NCBI GenBank assembly: GCA_044867425.1
Contig: JBIOUX010000163.1
Location: 1-64,000 of the forward strand
Direction: 5' to 3'
DNA length: 64,000 nt
From: CAWBJP01 sp044867425
GTDB taxonomy: Bacteria > Actinomycetota > Acidimicrobiia > IMCC26256 > BP-133
Below the pieces are notes generated by a model. That model did not search any database, was not told where the DNA came from, and saw nothing but the letters and a program-made list of their open reading frames with translations. The stretch's first letter is position 1. Each line of letters begins with the position of its first letter. Both the position numbers and the translations under genes were made by a program. Positions 58,970 to 64,000 of the stretch are shown piece by piece.

Positions 58970-59929
58970 ATGGCACCAGAAATGATGACGGTGAACGACG
59001 CCCTGTGGCAGATCGCCGAGTTGGCGTCACGCAGTTCCGACCCAAAGTGGCGGGGTGACCGCACACGGGCGATGCACGATCTCGAGGCCGCCATCTCTGA
59101 GATCGTCACCCGCATGAACGACTGCGCCGCCGGGCTGGAAGAGGCCCGGGCGGCGGCTGAAGAGGCCGGGGCGCAGGCTCGGGCGGCTCGCGGCGATGCC
59201 GACCGCGAGCGCGCCCGGGCCACTCATTGGGAAGCGAAGGCCAACGAGGCTCAGGCGGCCCTGGCCACCTATCAGGCCCAGGTCGAGGCGGCCACCGCCG
59301 ACCGGGACGACGACCTGCGGACGCTCCGGCGGACCCACCAGGAACTCTCTGTCTGCCGGGCCGCTCTGGCCGGTGCCGAGGCCGAGCGGGACGAGGCTCG
59401 CTCGGCGCTGGCCGCCGCCCAGACCGCCCTGGCCACCGCGCGAGCCGCCCAGGCCACCGCCCGGGCCGAAACGGTAGCGGCGGAGGCCAGGCGGTTGGCG
59501 GCTCAAAAGGCCCAGCGGGCGGCCGAATCCGAACGCGACGCCGCCGTGGGGGTCATGGAACGCCGGCCACCGGTGGCCGAGATCGAGATCGACGTCCGGA
59601 CCCCCGAGGACTTCCGCTCCGTTTCGGAGGGTGGCGGGGGTCCGGATGCGGACGGCCCCGCACCGGCACCGGCCGCGTCCACGCCGCGGCTCCTGCATGT
59701 GGCCGCCACGCTGGGGCACCTCCTGCCCGACAACCTGGACGGGCTGCTCGTGCCCGGCGCCCGGGTGGTCCGCCGGGAGGGCCGCCTGGCCGCTCTGGTG
59801 GCCCTCCCCGGTGGGGCTTCGCCGTGGGGCGCCGAGAGCACCGCCCGCCTCGAGGAGCAGCAGGCCGAGATGCTGCGGACGCAGGGATTCCGGGTCGAAT
59901 GGTCGCAGGGGGACCGCCTGGCCTCGTAG
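58970..59929 (+). CDS. Ala/Glu-rich coiled-coil protein
   Basis: 319 residues from ATG 58970, with GGAGG four bases upstream. Residues 50-200 are one long coiled coil rich in Ala, Arg and Glu (AAEEAGAQARAARGDADRER, AAQTALATARAAQATARAE). A short globular part at the end has LLHVAATLGHLLPDNLDGLLVPGARVVRREG and LEEQQAEMLRTQGFRVEW. No family recognised; the layout resembles structural or scaffold proteins. Between glgP and glgE; it is not obviously part of the glucan pathway. Confidence 0.6.
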   Translation: MAPEMMTVNDALWQIAELASRSSDPKWRGDRTRAMHDLEAAISEIVTRMNDCAAGLEEARAAAEEAGAQARAARGDADRERARATHWEAKANEAQAALATYQAQVEAATADRDDDLRTLRRTHQELSVCRAALAGAEAERDEARSALAAAQTALATARAAQATARAETVAAEARRLAAQKAQRAAESERDAAVGVMERRPPVAEIEIDVRTPEDFRSVSEGGGGPDADGPAPAPAASTPRLLHVAATLGHLLPDNLDGLLVPGARVVRREGRLAALVALPGGASPWGAESTARLEEQQAEMLRTQGFRVEWSQGDRLAS

Positions 59930-60005
59930 GGCCGACCGGCGGCGGAACCGCAGGTCACCGCCAGCGCTGTTTTCACCTTCGCCAGGGGTGGTAGACCTCT
60001 AACCC

Positions 60006-61976
<1,971 letters not shown>

Positions 61977-62006
61977 CGTGACCGGGGGTAAAGGGATGTC
62001 CCCCAC

Positions 62007-63661
<1,655 letters not shown>

Positions 63662-63665
<4 letters not shown>

Positions 63666-64000
63666 TCTCCCCCACCGCACTGGCCCCCCGCCTCGCCGAC
63701 CACCTCCCCAGGCAGCGATGGTTCGGGGCCAAGGACCGCGCCATCGACCTCGTCCGGGTCACCGGCGGAGAGATGCTGGTGGAGGGCTGGCCCGCCCTGT
63801 ACCGGGTGGAGGCCGAGGTAACGATACTGGGGACACCCCAGACCCCGGGTGGCGGCGACGACACCGCCCGCTACCAACTGATGCTCGGTCTGCGACCGAC
63901 GGGCGAGACCTGTGACTTCCTGAGCGGCCACGAACATGCCGTGCTGGGCGAGTTCGAGACCGACAACGGTCACGCCATCGTCTATGACGCCCTGCTCGAC
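63662..64000 (+). CDS. mak: Maltokinase, N-terminal part (runs off the window)
   Basis: The first 113 residues are seen; the gene continues past 64000. The N-terminal cap matches maltokinases, with LPRQRWFGAKDRAIDLVRV. Maltokinase phosphorylates maltose to maltose-1-phosphate, the GlgE substrate, so the position after treS fits. An insertion encoded by the GGGGACACCCC module gives ILGTPQTPGGGDD inside the cap domain at 63829-63849. The kinase core is not in view. Confidence 0.85.
63829..63849 (+). repeat. Copy of the GGGGACACCCC coding repeat in the maltokinase gene
   Basis: GGGGACACCCC then AGACCCCGGG, in frame, encoding GTPQTPG between VEAEVTIL and GGDDTARYQ. Confidence 0.75.

Overview
The window is a high-GC (about 70 percent by eye) bacterial chromosome segment with dense operons, frequent GTG/TTG starts and ATGA/GTGA stop-start overlaps. 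Gene content points to an actinobacterium, plausibly a member of class Acidimicrobiia: a mycobacterial Rv0249c-Rv0247c-type succinate dehydrogenase, the GlgE/TreS/maltokinase pathway, F420-type luciferase-like oxidoreductase, and DUF35/thiolase clusters. The exact lineage is inference. I see no transposase, integrase, phage gene, CRISPR array, rRNA or tRNA; this reads as ordinary chromosome carrying several small dispersed repeats.

Layout. 1-400: the 3' end of a primary-type sigma factor and an apparently frameshifted stand-alone Lrp/AsnC ligand-binding gene. 0.5-7.2 kb: two complex II systems end to end, a fumarate-reductase-type frdABCD (+) converging on an actinobacterial sdh operon (-). 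7.3-16.7 kb: a GNAT protein, then an acyl-CoA/side-chain catabolism locus (SDR, TetR, DinB-like protein, cupin, two thiolase-like proteins, enoyl-CoA hydratase, DUF35 protein, acyl-CoA dehydrogenase). 16.7-24.3 kb: dienelactone hydrolase, membrane-anchored beta-propeller, TetR, secreted subtilase, a membrane protein with a His-rich linker and a copper-monooxygenase-like domain, and a PBP4-type carboxypeptidase. 24.3-31.3 kb: VOC protein, CheB/CheR-PAS signalling pair, a group-3 sigma factor, an ECF sigma factor and a secreted Trp-patterned coiled-coil protein. 31.4-41.6 kb: aldo/keto reductase, a PspC/LiaF-like envelope-stress two-component module, nagA, small acidic and Cys-containing proteins, LLM oxidoreductase, Fpg/Nei glycosylase, DUF3105 and membrane proteins. 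41.8-47.7 kb: ftsH, gnd, zwf, an FAD disulfide-reductase-family protein and a His-rich protein. 47.8-64 kb: alpha-glucan and trehalose metabolism (glgX-treY-treZ, glgP, glgE-treS-mak).

How they fit together. The last 16 kb contains most of an alpha-glucan cycle: GlgX and GlgP take glycogen apart, TreY/TreZ turn maltodextrin into trehalose, TreS and maltokinase turn trehalose into maltose-1-phosphate, and GlgE puts it back onto glucan. gnd and zwf feed the oxidative pentose phosphate branch from the same hexose pool. The two complex II systems would let the cell run succinate/fumarate chemistry in both directions.

The most unusual signals are not genes. (1) A short palindromic GC-rich module around GGGGACACCCC, followed by a CCCCGGG block, sits in frame inside several unrelated proteins and encodes GTP-x-x-PG; it is amplified about four times as a 27-bp tandem array inside the acyl-CoA dehydrogenase. 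(2) A three-hairpin intergenic element occurs twice (10.9 and 40.5 kb) with variable apical parts. (3) A tandem pair of hairpins between convergent genes at 36.2 kb shows compensatory base changes. Several genes also have a -10-like box 6-8 nt before the start codon, suggesting leaderless transcription.
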